From: CALCKU01 sp964654665
GTDB lineage: Bacteria; Pseudomonadota; Alphaproteobacteria; Caulobacterales; Maricaulaceae
NCBI GenBank assembly: GCA_964654665.1
Contig: CAZZKV010000002.1
Span: 1-64,000 of the forward strand
DNA: 64,000 bases
Reading direction: 5' to 3'
The position numbers and the translations under genes are program-made. The notes under the pieces were generated by a model. That model was not told where the DNA came from, made no database searches, and saw nothing but the letters and a program-made list of their open reading frames with translations. Numbering within the stretch: the first letter of the stretch is position 1; each line of letters begins with the position of its first letter. Of this stretch, positions 1 through 7,942 are shown in pieces.

Positions 1-19
1 GCGGTGTTATTCTGGCGGC

Positions 20-586
20 TTAATCTAGGTCCATACGGCCAAAGACGGCCTCCAAACGGTTGATTTGATCCGCCACCGTATTCCCAGCCTGTTGGGAGAT
101 AGCGCCATAAAGACTACGGTCAAGGCGGGCGATACGTTCATACAAACTTTCAGAACGCGCCATAAGATCCAGCAGAATTGGAGGCAGGACATTGGCGTTT
201 TTCGCAATCGCCGCAAAGCTTAACCCTGACTCTTTTTCACCTTCTTCAACAAGACGGTATTTATCTTGGCGAGCCTCTGTTGTTGTCATTTCGCCTTCTT
301 TGAGCGCACGCTGTACCAGCAACCAACTGGCGACTTGCATCAACCGTGTGGTCAACCGCATACTTTGGGAGGCATAGGTTAGCGCATCATTTCGCCCCAG
401 TTTTTTGCTCTCATGACGACCCGGCCCATCCAGATAGGCCGCGGTTTCCTCGACCATATCCATGCCCTCGCGGAAGGTTTTGAGGAATAATTCGGAGCGC
501 GTAAATTCAATCAGCCGCTCTTCGGCCTGCGGATTAAGTGTATCGATAGTATTGCGGGGTTGCATGGCGTTTTCTGCATCTGTCAT
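20..586 (-). CDS. DUF1465 family protein
   Basis: A 188-residue soluble, mostly helical protein without signal peptide or membrane segment. The charged N-terminal half with a stretch resembling LLVQRALKEGEMT and the C-terminal region ending in a VFGRMDLD-like tail match the alphaproteobacterial DUF1465 family as I know it. Its role is not established; some members are treated as regulators. The start at 586 is supported by an AAGGA motif 7 bases upstream. It is followed upstream on the same strand by the DUF1192 gene, a pairing common in alphaproteobacteria. Family call is firm, function unknown. Confidence 0.85.
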   Translation of the reverse strand: MTDAENAMQPRNTIDTLNPQAEERLIEFTRSELFLKTFREGMDMVEETAAYLDGPGRHESKKLGRNDALTYASQSMRLTTRLMQVASWLLVQRALKEGEMTTTEARQDKYRLVEEGEKESGLSFAAIAKNANVLPPILLDLMARSESLYERIARLDRSLYGAISQQAGNTVADQINRLEAVFGRMDLD

Positions 587-630
587 TTTTATATCCTTGA
601 AAACGATTCCCTCAGAAGAAGGAGTCTATT

Positions 631-699
631 ATGTTTTATTACCTGTCTCAATCAGCCCTAGTCTTGCAAACCCTAGGCCAGAGAGAACGGTCGTCTTAA
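631..699 (+). CDS. Possible 22-aa small protein with a strong Shine-Dalgarno
   Basis: On the plus strand, between two minus-strand genes, an AAGGAG motif sits 6 bases before an ATG that opens 22 codons (MFYYLSQSALVLQTLGQR...) and ends in TAA. The first half is hydrophobic. The ribosome site is as good as any in the window, but an ORF of this length can arise by chance and I recognise no family. It may instead be a leader peptide or be untranslated. Confidence 0.2.
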   Translation: MFYYLSQSALVLQTLGQRERSS

Positions 700-704
700 T
701 AAAA

Positions 705-902
705 TCATGTCTCGGTCGGGCGCGTCCCGAAAATACTGTCTGCCGAGGCCCGTTCACGGGTTTTTTTGTCAATTTCAGCGTCGATTCGGCTTATTTCCTG
801 TGTTAAAGCCGTCACTCTCTCGCGTAATTCATCAATGGAAACGCCATATAAATCTTCGCCCAATTGAAAATTTGGTTTATTTTGATGCACATACACCCCC
901 AT
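705..902 (-). CDS. DUF1192 family small coiled-coil protein
   Basis: A 65-residue protein. It carries the family core LGEDLYGVSIDELRERV followed by a short predicted coiled coil (ALTQEISRIDAEIDKKT) and an ADSIF tail near the C-terminus, as in DUF1192 proteins of alphaproteobacteria. Function unknown. The start is uncertain: ATG at 902 is used here, but a GTG four codons downstream has a G-rich Shine-Dalgarno (GGGGGT) just in front of it. It sits upstream of the DUF1465 gene on the same strand and is divergent from trcR. Confidence 0.8.
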   Translation of the reverse strand: MGVYVHQNKPNFQLGEDLYGVSIDELRERVTALTQEISRIDAEIDKKTRERASADSIFGTRPTET

Positions 903-979
903 TATAGCCGCACAGAGCGTGCCACATCTGTCATATGATTAGTTTCAAGAGCTGAAAAGAACAAATTCGGTATCACGGC

Positions 980-1062
980 TTGCAAATTTCAAAATTTCCT
1001 TTATTTTAACCAGTGCTCGGCGGAAATATCGCTAGCGGAACCCGGCTGAGCCGGGTTTTTTT
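980..1062 (+). ncRNA. Leader or small RNA candidate ending in a terminator-like hairpin, upstream of trcR
   Basis: A TTGCAA hexamer (980-985), a 16-17 base spacer and a TATTTT/ATTTTA hexamer (1002-1008) resemble a promoter. About 30 bases later an 8-bp perfect stem, AACCCGGC (1039-1046) with GCCGGGTT (1050-1057), loop TGA, runs into seven T residues (1056-1062). It reads as a plus-strand intrinsic terminator. The upstream neighbour is on the minus strand, so no plus-strand gene needs ending here. The element is either a short RNA gene or an attenuator in the trcR leader. The hairpin is seen; the RNA is inferred. Confidence 0.4.
1039..1062 (+). terminator. Intrinsic terminator or attenuator upstream of trcR
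   Basis: Eight-pair GC-rich stem, 3-base loop and seven T residues. It lies 41 bases before the trcR ATG at 1103. The complementary strand has no T-tract after the stem, so it would act on plus-strand transcription only. Confidence 0.75.
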
Positions 1063-1102
1063 AATGCCTGACATTTAGGGCGACATTCGATTGGAGAATG
1101 AG

Positions 1103-1786
1103 ATGACACGTATTCTTATGCCAAAGGCCACAGCTGTCTGGCTTATCGATAATACTGGGCTGACGTTTAAACAAATTTCTGAATTTTGTGATCTACATAT
1201 CATCGAAATCGAAGGCATAGCCGATGGTGATGTTGCCAGCGGTATTCGGGGTGCTGACCCTATTGCCAATGGGCAGCTTGCTCGCGAGCAAATCGAAAAG
1301 GGCGAAGCGGATCCGAACTATATTCTCAAAGCTGAGACCTTTGATCACAACCCTGTCCCCAACAATAAAAAATCTCGTAAAGGCCCGCGCTATACACCCC
1401 TATCGCGCCGCCAAGATCGTCCTGATGCTATTGCCTGGATTGTACGCCATCATCCCGAAATATCGGATGCGAAAATCTCTAAATTAATTGGCACAACCAA
1501 ACCCACTATTAATGCTATTCGCGAACGCACGCATTGGAAAATCGGGACGATTACGCCGACAGATCCGGTCTCTTTGGGTCTGTGTTCGCAAATGGATTTG
1601 GACGCGGTTGTGAAAATGGCCGCTGAGAAAAAGGCCAAAGCCGATGCCAAACATGCTGCCGAAACGGGCGAAACCTTGAAGCCTGTCGAGGATACAGTCC
1701 CTGAGCCGGACCTCGAAGCCGAGGCGCCAAAGGTACAGCACACGCTAGAGAGTTTATTTAAACCCTCTACACAAAGCGAACCCTAA
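1103..1786 (+). CDS. trcR: Cell cycle transcriptional regulator TrcR (DUF1013)
   Basis: A 227-residue protein opening with PKATAVWLIDNTGLTF and QISEFCDLHIIEIEGIADGD, the hallmark of DUF1013/TrcR proteins. A helix-turn-helix-like stretch (ISDAKISKLIGTTKPTINAI, about residues 122-141) probably contacts DNA or RNA polymerase. The C-terminus is a charged Ala/Glu-rich tail. In Caulobacter the family is described as a cell-cycle regulator associated with RNA polymerase. ATG at 1103 is chosen because GGAG lies 7 bases upstream; a TTG four codons earlier overlaps that motif. The leader holds a terminator-like hairpin at 1039-1062, suggesting attenuation. Confidence 0.88.
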   Translation: MTRILMPKATAVWLIDNTGLTFKQISEFCDLHIIEIEGIADGDVASGIRGADPIANGQLAREQIEKGEADPNYILKAETFDHNPVPNNKKSRKGPRYTPLSRRQDRPDAIAWIVRHHPEISDAKISKLIGTTKPTINAIRERTHWKIGTITPTDPVSLGLCSQMDLDAVVKMAAEKKAKADAKHAAETGETLKPVEDTVPEPDLEAEAPKVQHTLESLFKPSTQSEP

Positions 1787-1812
1787 ACGGAACGGTCCCT
1801 TAATTTTCAAGG

Positions 1813-2616
1813 CTATGCCCCAACCGGCATTGTGTAATTTAGAGCCAGCCGGCCACCATCGACATAAATGGTTTCGCCGGTAATATAGCTGGCGTCTTCC
1901 GACGCCAGAAAAGAAGCCACACTGGCAATTTCATCCGGATTGGCGATACGGCCAAGCGGTGTTCGGGCTTTAATTTTATTCACAGCATCCGGATCATTGA
2001 CTACACTGGCCAACATATTGGTTTTAACGCTGCCCGGACCAATAGCGTTTACACGAATCCCGTAAGGCGCTAATTCCAGCGCCATCGCTTTGGTCATTTG
2101 CTTCATCCCCCCTTTGGCCACAGTATAGGCCAGATAATCAGGTATTGCGACACGATCATTAATCGAGGACATATTGATAATGGAATACGGACGGTCAGAC
2201 AGGCGGGAACGGTCTTCCCGGGTTTCAATTTCATCGACCATATAGCGCGCCACAGCCTGAGAAATGAGAAAAGGTCCCCGCAAATTAACAGCCAAAACCC
2301 GGTCAAAATCATTTTCCGATAAATCCAACGCGCCGCCTTTCAACGCAATGCCAGCATTATTGACGAGACCGTCAATCCGGCCAAATGTCGTGAGCGCTTC
2401 CGCAATAAGATTATGCACATCAAGCATTTTTGACACATCACAGCTGACAAATGTCGCCCGCTCAGTATGAGCACCTAAATCTTCAACAGCTTGAACGCCC
2501 GCGCTTTCATCCATATCCGCAAGAACAACACGATGCCCATCCGCTAGAAAGCGGCGAGCACAGGCCAGACCAATCCCTTTGGCCGCTCCGGTGATAATAA
2601 AAACCCGATCAGACAT
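1813..2616 (-). CDS. SDR family NAD(P)-dependent oxidoreductase
   Basis: A 267-residue classical short-chain dehydrogenase. The nucleotide-binding motif ITGAAKGIG is at the N-terminus, NNAG follows near residue 90, a catalytic Ser lies in MSSIND and the YxxxK pair in YTVAKGG. The C-terminal YVDGGRLALNYT is typical of the family. Substrate cannot be read from sequence; 3-oxoacyl-ACP reductase-like or sugar/alcohol dehydrogenase roles are both possible. Start at 2616 is preferred over an in-frame ATG at 2664 because AAGGGG lies 4 bases in front of it. Convergent with trcR. Confidence 0.88.
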   Translation of the reverse strand: MSDRVFIITGAAKGIGLACARRFLADGHRVVLADMDESAGVQAVEDLGAHTERATFVSCDVSKMLDVHNLIAEALTTFGRIDGLVNNAGIALKGGALDLSENDFDRVLAVNLRGPFLISQAVARYMVDEIETREDRSRLSDRPYSIINMSSINDRVAIPDYLAYTVAKGGMKQMTKAMALELAPYGIRVNAIGPGSVKTNMLASVVNDPDAVNKIKARTPLGRIANPDEIASVASFLASEDASYITGETIYVDGGRLALNYTMPVGA

Positions 2617-2780
2617 ATTCCCCTTAATACTGCCTTGTCGCAATATAGTTTCCGTGCCTGTCAATGCTTTCCATCAACCGTAAACTCAAGTCAATCTTTA
2701 AAATAACAGACCCTATATCGTCCTATTATTGCAACACCCGCCCTGATTATAACAGGGATATCGAGGCTAAACCGCGCGTT

Positions 2781-2945
2781 TCACGATCGATAATGACTAA
2801 TTTGTTCTTTTATTCGGAGTTTTTCTTTTTTGAGTTGGGAAAGTTTAAGGGTATCAGGCGCAGGCCGTTTAAATTCTTTTTGAATTGTCCGGTCCAAATT
2901 TTCATGTTTATTAGTCAGCTCTTGCAGATGCGCTGATAATGCCAT
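2781..2945 (-). CDS. DUF465 (YdcH-like) small protein, 54 aa
   Basis: Reading the minus strand from ATG at 2945 gives 54 codons to TGA at 2781. The product starts MALSAHLQELTNKHENLDR, continues with a proline-interrupted middle (KRPAPD) and ends in a Lys-rich helix LKLSQLKKEKLRIKEQIS. This is the two-helix layout of DUF465: a helix with the L..KH..LD pattern, a turn, then a QLKKEKLRIKE helix. A very strong Shine-Dalgarno (AAGGAG, 6 bases upstream) supports it. It is a paralogue of the divergent DUF465 gene at 3070. Function unknown. Its size puts it below common gene-calling cutoffs. Confidence 0.85.
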   Translation of the reverse strand: MALSAHLQELTNKHENLDRTIQKEFKRPAPDTLKLSQLKKEKLRIKEQISHYRS

Positions 2946-3069
2946 TCCCTTCTCCTTCTTTAGTGATATTTATCCTATACCATAAAACCGCCTCTGTGTC
3001 ATCCGGCTTTATAAATAGAGTTAAAATTGCCTTTGCGCGCAATGATATAAGACCATAGAATAGAGCTCT

Positions 3070-3303
3070 ATGGATGATGATTTTGAAACCAGCAGCCCGG
3101 ATAAACCGAGCAAAGACATGATGCGCGATACCCTAGCAAAGCTCAAGAAAGACCATCGCCAAATCGATGCTGAAATCAATGCGCTTTATGACATTGGGAC
3201 TGTGGATATGCTGAAAATTCGGCGTATGAAGAAACTGAAACTAACACTAAAAGATAAAATCACATTCATCGAGAATCAGATAACACCCGATATAATTGCC
3301 TAA
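3070..3303 (+). CDS. DUF465 (YdcH-like) small protein, 77 aa
   Basis: A 77-residue charged two-helix protein: LAKLKKDHRQIDAEINAL, a short turn, then MLKIRRMKKLKLTLKDKI. This is the DUF465 signature. It has an acidic N-terminal extension (MDDDFETSSPDKPSKD) missing from its divergent paralogue at 2781-2945. A pair of DUF465 genes next to purE-purK is a recurrent alphaproteobacterial neighbourhood. The Shine-Dalgarno is weak (AGAGCTCT). Function unknown. Confidence 0.85.
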   Translation: MDDDFETSSPDKPSKDMMRDTLAKLKKDHRQIDAEINALYDIGTVDMLKIRRMKKLKLTLKDKITFIENQITPDIIA

Positions 3304-3358
3304 AACACCGCGCAAATCCGGGGCATATACCCGCTGGACTATGACAGAATATTAGTGA

Positions 3359-3985
3359 TTATTCAGCATAGCTTTGCTTTGCGAAATACATCGCCCGATC
3401 GGCACGCGATAGAATTTGCCGCGGCGTATTCCCTGTCTCGCAAGGCGCAACACCCCAAGCCGTAGAAATGCCAATATTACCTGTCGGATGTTCAATGACC
3501 TGTTCGGAAATACGGCATGATAAGGTTGCCGCCTTCGCCTTGGCTATCGCGGCATCAGCTTTAAAGAGCAGGACGCCAAATTCATCTCCCCCCAATCGGG
3601 CAACCATATCACAATCACGCACCCCCTGTGATAGAGCCTGTCCGACCTTTTGCAGCAATTCGTCCCCAATGGCATGACCAAACCGGTCATTAATCGATTT
3701 GAACCCGTTCAAATCGAAAAAGATCAAACTGGATGGAATATCATAGCGCATATGAACGGCTTGCGCGCGGGATAACTCGCGCATAAAGGCCCGGCGATTA
3801 TAAACAGATACCAACGGGTCCGTATCAGCGGCGCATTCAAGATCCATGATTTGACGGCGCAATCTAGCATTTTCAAGCGATAAACGGTCATTTTCAATAC
3901 GAACGGTTTTATCTGCGGAAAATTGCACAGCCCCAGCTCGGCGTGCATCATCTTGTAACAACGCTGAAATACGTGATGCAGTCAT
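3359..3985 (-). CDS. Diguanylate cyclase (GGDEF domain), soluble
   Basis: A 208-residue protein expected to make cyclic di-GMP from two GTP. The N-terminal 60 residues form a short coiled coil (IENDRLSLENARLRRQIMDL), followed by one GGDEF domain starting at DTDPLVSVYNRRAF. The active-site motif is intact (RLGGDEFGV), and an RxxD inhibitory I-site (RDCD) sits exactly five residues before it, so feedback inhibition is expected. No membrane segment or sensor domain is seen; the coiled coil probably drives dimerisation. Start at 3985 is preferred to 4030 because of an AAGGA motif 5 bases upstream. Confidence 0.9.
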   Translation of the reverse strand: MTASRISALLQDDARRAGAVQFSADKTVRIENDRLSLENARLRRQIMDLECAADTDPLVSVYNRRAFMRELSRAQAVHMRYDIPSSLIFFDLNGFKSINDRFGHAIGDELLQKVGQALSQGVRDCDMVARLGGDEFGVLLFKADAAIAKAKAATLSCRISEQVIEHPTGNIGISTAWGVAPCETGNTPRQILSRADRAMYFAKQSYAE

Positions 3986-4089
3986 GACTTTCCTTTTTGT
4001 CCTAACGCCCTCTCCTCCCTTTTGCGGCAATCGCGTTAACGACTTTTAAACAAACACAAAAAAGCTATCATTTTCTGCCTTTTTTTCAT

Positions 4090-4117
4090 TTGACGCTGCC
4101 GATCTGTGCTCTAATGT
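4090..4117 (+). promoter_or_regulatory. Probable promoter of purEK
   Basis: TTGACG (4090-4095), a 16-base spacer and TAATGT (4112-4117) make a near-consensus housekeeping promoter. It would start transcripts about 35 bases before the purE ATG at 4160. No purine riboswitch or operator is visible. Confidence 0.45.
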
Positions 4118-4159
4118 CACTTGCTTTCTGAAACACCAAACGGGCTGCGACTGAAAGCT

Positions 4160-4648
4160 ATGACATCATCACCGTCTATTGCCATTATAATGGGTTCGAC
4201 CTCTGATTGGCCCACTATGGAGCATTGCGTCTCTATTCTTGAAACATTAGATATTCCTTATACGGCTAAGGTTATATCAGCACACCGCACGCCAGATCGC
4301 CTATATAGATTTGCCACGGGCGCGAAACAAAACGGATTTAAAGTCATCATTGCCGGCGCTGGCGGCGCGGCGCATTTACCCGGTATGACAGCCGCTATGA
4401 CGCCCTTGCCCGTCCTTGGTGTTCCTATCGAATCTAAAGCTTTGTCAGGTATGGACAGCCTCTTATCAATTGCCCAAATGCCCGGCGGTGTGCCCGTCGG
4501 CACGCTGGCAATCGGCCCATCAGGCGCAAAAAACGCCGCGCTTTTGGCCACTTCAATTCTTGCATTATCTGACGATAATATTGCTAACCGACTTGAGGCA
4601 TGGCGGACCACTCAGACAGAATCCGTTGCCCATAACCCCAAAGCTTAA
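4160..4648 (+). CDS. purE: N5-carboxyaminoimidazole ribonucleotide mutase PurE
   Basis: A 162-residue class I PurE that converts N5-CAIR to CAIR in purine biosynthesis. The GSTSDWPTM phosphate-binding start, the SAHRTPDRLY motif with catalytic His, and the GAGGAAHLPGM loop are all present. The first 13 codons of the longer frame (from TTG 4121) lack family similarity, so ATG 4160 is used, although its Shine-Dalgarno is poor. The stop is 2 bases before purK, so the two are co-transcribed and probably translationally coupled. Confidence 0.95.
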   Translation: MTSSPSIAIIMGSTSDWPTMEHCVSILETLDIPYTAKVISAHRTPDRLYRFATGAKQNGFKVIIAGAGGAAHLPGMTAAMTPLPVLGVPIESKALSGMDSLLSIAQMPGGVPVGTLAIGPSGAKNAALLATSILALSDDNIANRLEAWRTTQTESVAHNPKA

Positions 4649-4650
4649 CA

Positions 4651-5727
4651 ATGGCGCGCTATCTTGATAAACCCTTACCGCCCGGCGCCGTTATTGGCGT
4701 TATGGGGGGCGGGCAATTAGGCCGGATGCTCAGTCTGGCTGCTAGCCGTTTGGGATTTAACTGTCATATTTATGACCCTGTTCCTAACGGGCCTGCTGCC
4801 AGAGTCAGCCAAGCCCAAACCAATGCGCCCTATGATGATCTGAATGCCATTGTCACCTTTTCCGCCCAGTGCGATGTCGTCACCTATGAATTTGAAAATG
4901 TACCGGTGATGAGCGCCCGCAGTGCCGCTAGCGGCGCGCCGCTATGTCCCGGTGCCCGCGCGCTGGATATTGCTCAGAACCGCCTGAAGGAAAAAACATT
5001 TCTACGCGAAACCGCTGGCGTAGCTGTGGGCGACTTTCGCCCTATCAACAATAAATTCGAGCTTAGCCGGGCTGTCCGGGTTTTAGGACTGCCATGTGTG
5101 CTCAAAACCCGACGCTTTGGCTATGACGGAAAAGGCCAATCTATTATCCAAACCGAAACCGATATTGACAAGGCTTGGAATGATATCGGGCAACAGCCCG
5201 CCATTTTAGAACAATTCATCCCCTTTGACCGGGAAGTCTCTATTATCGCAGCCCGCAATATGACCGGCGAGGTTGCCGTCTATCCGTTGATCGAGAACAT
5301 TCACCGTAATCATATTCTGCATACCAGTTTTGCCCCTGCCCTGCGCGATAATGGTGAAGCCGCAAAAATAGCGACTAAAATATTGGACAGTCTTGGCTAT
5401 ATCGGGGTTATGGCCACAGAGTTTTTCGAACTAGAAAATGGGGATTTACTGGTGAACGAAATCGCGCCGCGGGTTCATAATTCGGGACATTGGACACAAA
5501 ATGCTGGATGTATAGATCAATTTGAACTCCATATTCGCGCTATCGCCGGATGGCCATTGGGCGATACTGTGCCCAAACATAATGTCCTTATGACGAATTT
5601 ATTAGGCGATAGTGTCAAAGATTGGGAGCGGCTGGCCAAAGAACCTAATAGCTATATTCATCTTTACGGAAAAACCGAAGCCCGCAAGGGACGAAAAATG
5701 GGGCATGTAAACCGCATTATACCATAA
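4651..5727 (+). CDS. purK: N5-carboxyaminoimidazole ribonucleotide synthase PurK
   Basis: A 358-residue ATP-grasp enzyme that makes N5-CAIR from AIR, bicarbonate and ATP, feeding PurE. The N-terminal PGAVIGVMGGGQLGRM motif, the ATP-grasp core (LKTRRFGYDGKGQ, EQFIPFDREVS) and the NEIAPRVHNSGHWT metal/phosphate region near residue 270 are intact. It directly follows purE. Confidence 0.95.
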   Translation: MARYLDKPLPPGAVIGVMGGGQLGRMLSLAASRLGFNCHIYDPVPNGPAARVSQAQTNAPYDDLNAIVTFSAQCDVVTYEFENVPVMSARSAASGAPLCPGARALDIAQNRLKEKTFLRETAGVAVGDFRPINNKFELSRAVRVLGLPCVLKTRRFGYDGKGQSIIQTETDIDKAWNDIGQQPAILEQFIPFDREVSIIAARNMTGEVAVYPLIENIHRNHILHTSFAPALRDNGEAAKIATKILDSLGYIGVMATEFFELENGDLLVNEIAPRVHNSGHWTQNAGCIDQFELHIRAIAGWPLGDTVPKHNVLMTNLLGDSVKDWERLAKEPNSYIHLYGKTEARKGRKMGHVNRIIP

Positions 5728-5738
5728 TGCGAATTTGG

Positions 5739-6404
5739 CTAATATTTGCGGCGTTTCCGATAACCGCCATAACGCAAGCGCCCCAAGACTTCCGCAGGTT
5801 TTGGCCAATATTGCGCCTGTGACTTAAATTTAAACTTCGCCGTCTCGAACCGCATAACATTGCCAATTCGGGCATCTAAAAAGGCTTTTGCCGCAGTCTT
5901 ATCATCACTATGGTCAGACAGCCACGACAGCATGGTACTGCCAATCACACCCGATAAAATCGTGCGTTTGGAATAATAATTACCATCTGTACTCTGATCC
6001 CCGATTCCGCGCCATATAACATCAGCACTGGCCCAAAGCTGAGCCAATCCTTGCCCAGCCGCATCAGGCATTGCAAGACGCGAGAGCGCGCGGCGCGCGG
6101 CATCTTCATGTTCGCCTATGGCTTCCAGACGAGCCAAAACGCCTTGAGTGACTTTATCGCGGATACGCAGAGTTGACAAATCCAACGCTTTTATCGTCTC
6201 AGCAGCCTGTCGATCACAGTGTTCAGCCCAAAACCGGATAACGTCAAGCGCTCCGCCAGGAAAATAAAGTGCGGGTGCCCCGTCCGGTAAATCACACGCC
6301 CTAGCCGCCCGTTGAAGCGTACGGCTATTCCAGCCTTCGAAAGGGACATCTGCCAACATCGCAAAAAGAAGATCCTCGCGGGCAGTATCGGATGGATTGC
6401 TCAT
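5739..6404 (-). CDS. COQ9 family ubiquinone biosynthesis protein
   Basis: A 221-residue protein. The N-terminal third is a TetR-like helix bundle (LLFAMLADVPFEGWNSRTL), and the lipid-binding COQ9 region includes LYFPGGALDVIRFW and the later DVIWRGIGDQSTDGNYYSKR. Mitochondrial COQ9 supports the COQ7 hydroxylation step; alphaproteobacterial members are presumed to aid ubiquinone synthesis. Start is supported by AAGG 5 bases upstream. A perfect 7-bp hairpin (6416-6433) lies 11 bases before the start. Convergent with purK. Confidence 0.85.
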   Translation of the reverse strand: MSNPSDTAREDLLFAMLADVPFEGWNSRTLQRAARACDLPDGAPALYFPGGALDVIRFWAEHCDRQAAETIKALDLSTLRIRDKVTQGVLARLEAIGEHEDAARRALSRLAMPDAAGQGLAQLWASADVIWRGIGDQSTDGNYYSKRTILSGVIGSTMLSWLSDHSDDKTAAKAFLDARIGNVMRFETAKFKFKSQAQYWPKPAEVLGRLRYGGYRKRRKY

Positions 6405-6415
6405 AAAGCCTTATA

Positions 6416-6433
6416 GAACAGGACAGCCTGTTC
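6416..6433 (-). other. Perfect hairpin between the ABC permease gene and COQ9
   Basis: GAACAGG (6416-6422) and CCTGTTC (6427-6433) pair perfectly around a 4-base loop. It lies in the 41-base gap between the COQ9 start and the end of the minus-strand ABC permease gene. There is no T-tract on the minus strand, so it is not a standard terminator. A dyad operator or mRNA-processing hairpin is possible. Confidence 0.4.
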
Positions 6434-6445
6434 GTCATCTTTTGA

Positions 6446-7942
6446 TTACAGGGTTTTACGCCGCAGCACACTGCGCAGAAACCACAGCTTTACGCCTTGC
6501 ATACCCGATCCTGACAACACGCCGAACCGGAATATCCGCCCTGCGAGCCAGATAACAATCACGGCACAAAGGAAGACAAAAAAGGCCGATAGGCATAATT
6601 CCCAAAGCGGGGGATCGGACGGCAAACGGACAATAGCGGCAAAGGGCGCGGAGACCGGGAACCATGAGGCAAAAGTCAGCAGAGGAGAATCCGGACTGCC
6701 CAACCCTAAAGGCACAACAAAGATACACGCCGTCAAGATCAGCATAATCGGGGTTGTCAATGTCTGGGCATCTTGCATGGACTCGGCAAGAGCACCAAGG
6801 GCGATGAAAAACGCCCCATAAAAAACATATCCCAACACCAGAAAAATTGCGAAAAACGATAGCATTTTAAAGGAAAGCGCATTTTTAATACCTTGGCTCG
6901 TTTCGGCATCCCCTGTCAGATAAACCGCCACCGCAGAGCCGATGCCGACAAGAATATAGGGCAGCATTGCTGTAAAGGTCAGCGCTGCAACGCCCAATAA
7001 TTTACCAAACATAATTTCGGAAAAACGGGTTGAGGCCAGCATCATTTCCAAGAGTTTATTCAGCTTTTCCTCCAGCATAGATGTCAGTAACATATATGAG
7101 CCAGAAAAAACCATAAGCCATAGCATCACAGATAAAATCGCCGCGACAAAATAGGGTATCCGGTCCTCGGCTGTTACCGCCTGACCGCTGCCATCATCGG
7201 AGGCTGTCTTGGTGGGGTCATAAGACTGGATATCAATGGGTTGGGCCCGGGCTGCATTATAGCCTTTGATTGTCAGATCACCCGTTGCGAGATAGCGCTC
7301 GGTCGCACGTTTACGAAAAAACTTCGACGCCATAGATCGGACCGTATGATTATTGAAATTTTCGGACCAATAATCAGCTTTCATCCCGTCTTTTTCATAC
7401 AGGTGAAGAACACCATTAAGCTGCACCTCTTGCCCTTTATACATCAATGTTTTTTCGCCCTTTAAAAAGGGCTGCAACTCATCAATTGTCGCAGCCGGCG
7501 GATCGACAAATATAGTCTTGCTTTCTGTTTTCGCAATTTGCTTGGTCAGGCTCTTACCAGCTATGCTCGGAAATTTTTTATTGGCAAATTCAACCGCACC
7601 GTCCAAACCTTCATCATCATAGGCTTGTAATAAGGCTTGGCTTTCATCAGGTGATAGAAACTCTGCACCAATGGTTTTTAAAACCTCGCGTTCGGCTTTT
7701 TTACGAGATTGATTTTCAGACTCGATAATCTGTGCGCCAAACCGGCCTGTATCATCCAATATCGCTTCATACCGGGTTGGCGAGACATTGAAATCCAATG
7801 TCGTGGCAAAAAAAGCCAAAGCCCCAAATATAAACGGTAAGAAGAATGATATCCAAAACCCCCATGTTTTTACATAGCCTAAAAAATCACGCCGCGCGAT
7901 CAGATAGGTCCGGCGCAAATTGATCTGTGGTAAGACACTCAC
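6446..7942 (-). CDS. ABC-2 type permease (NatB-like)
   Basis: A 498-residue inner-membrane protein. One membrane segment near the N-terminus (FWISFFLPFIFGALAFFATT) is followed by a periplasmic domain of about 220 residues and then five or six C-terminal segments, the NatB/ABC-2 export layout. It should pair with the ATPase encoded just upstream; the GTG start overlaps that gene's TGA by 4 bases. In the NatAB family the exported substrate can be Na+ or an unknown molecule; I cannot decide here. Confidence 0.85.
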   Translation of the reverse strand: MSVLPQINLRRTYLIARRDFLGYVKTWGFWISFFLPFIFGALAFFATTLDFNVSPTRYEAILDDTGRFGAQIIESENQSRKKAEREVLKTIGAEFLSPDESQALLQAYDDEGLDGAVEFANKKFPSIAGKSLTKQIAKTESKTIFVDPPAATIDELQPFLKGEKTLMYKGQEVQLNGVLHLYEKDGMKADYWSENFNNHTVRSMASKFFRKRATERYLATGDLTIKGYNAARAQPIDIQSYDPTKTASDDGSGQAVTAEDRIPYFVAAILSVMLWLMVFSGSYMLLTSMLEEKLNKLLEMMLASTRFSEIMFGKLLGVAALTFTAMLPYILVGIGSAVAVYLTGDAETSQGIKNALSFKMLSFFAIFLVLGYVFYGAFFIALGALAESMQDAQTLTTPIMLILTACIFVVPLGLGSPDSPLLTFASWFPVSAPFAAIVRLPSDPPLWELCLSAFFVFLCAVIVIWLAGRIFRFGVLSGSGMQGVKLWFLRSVLRRKTL

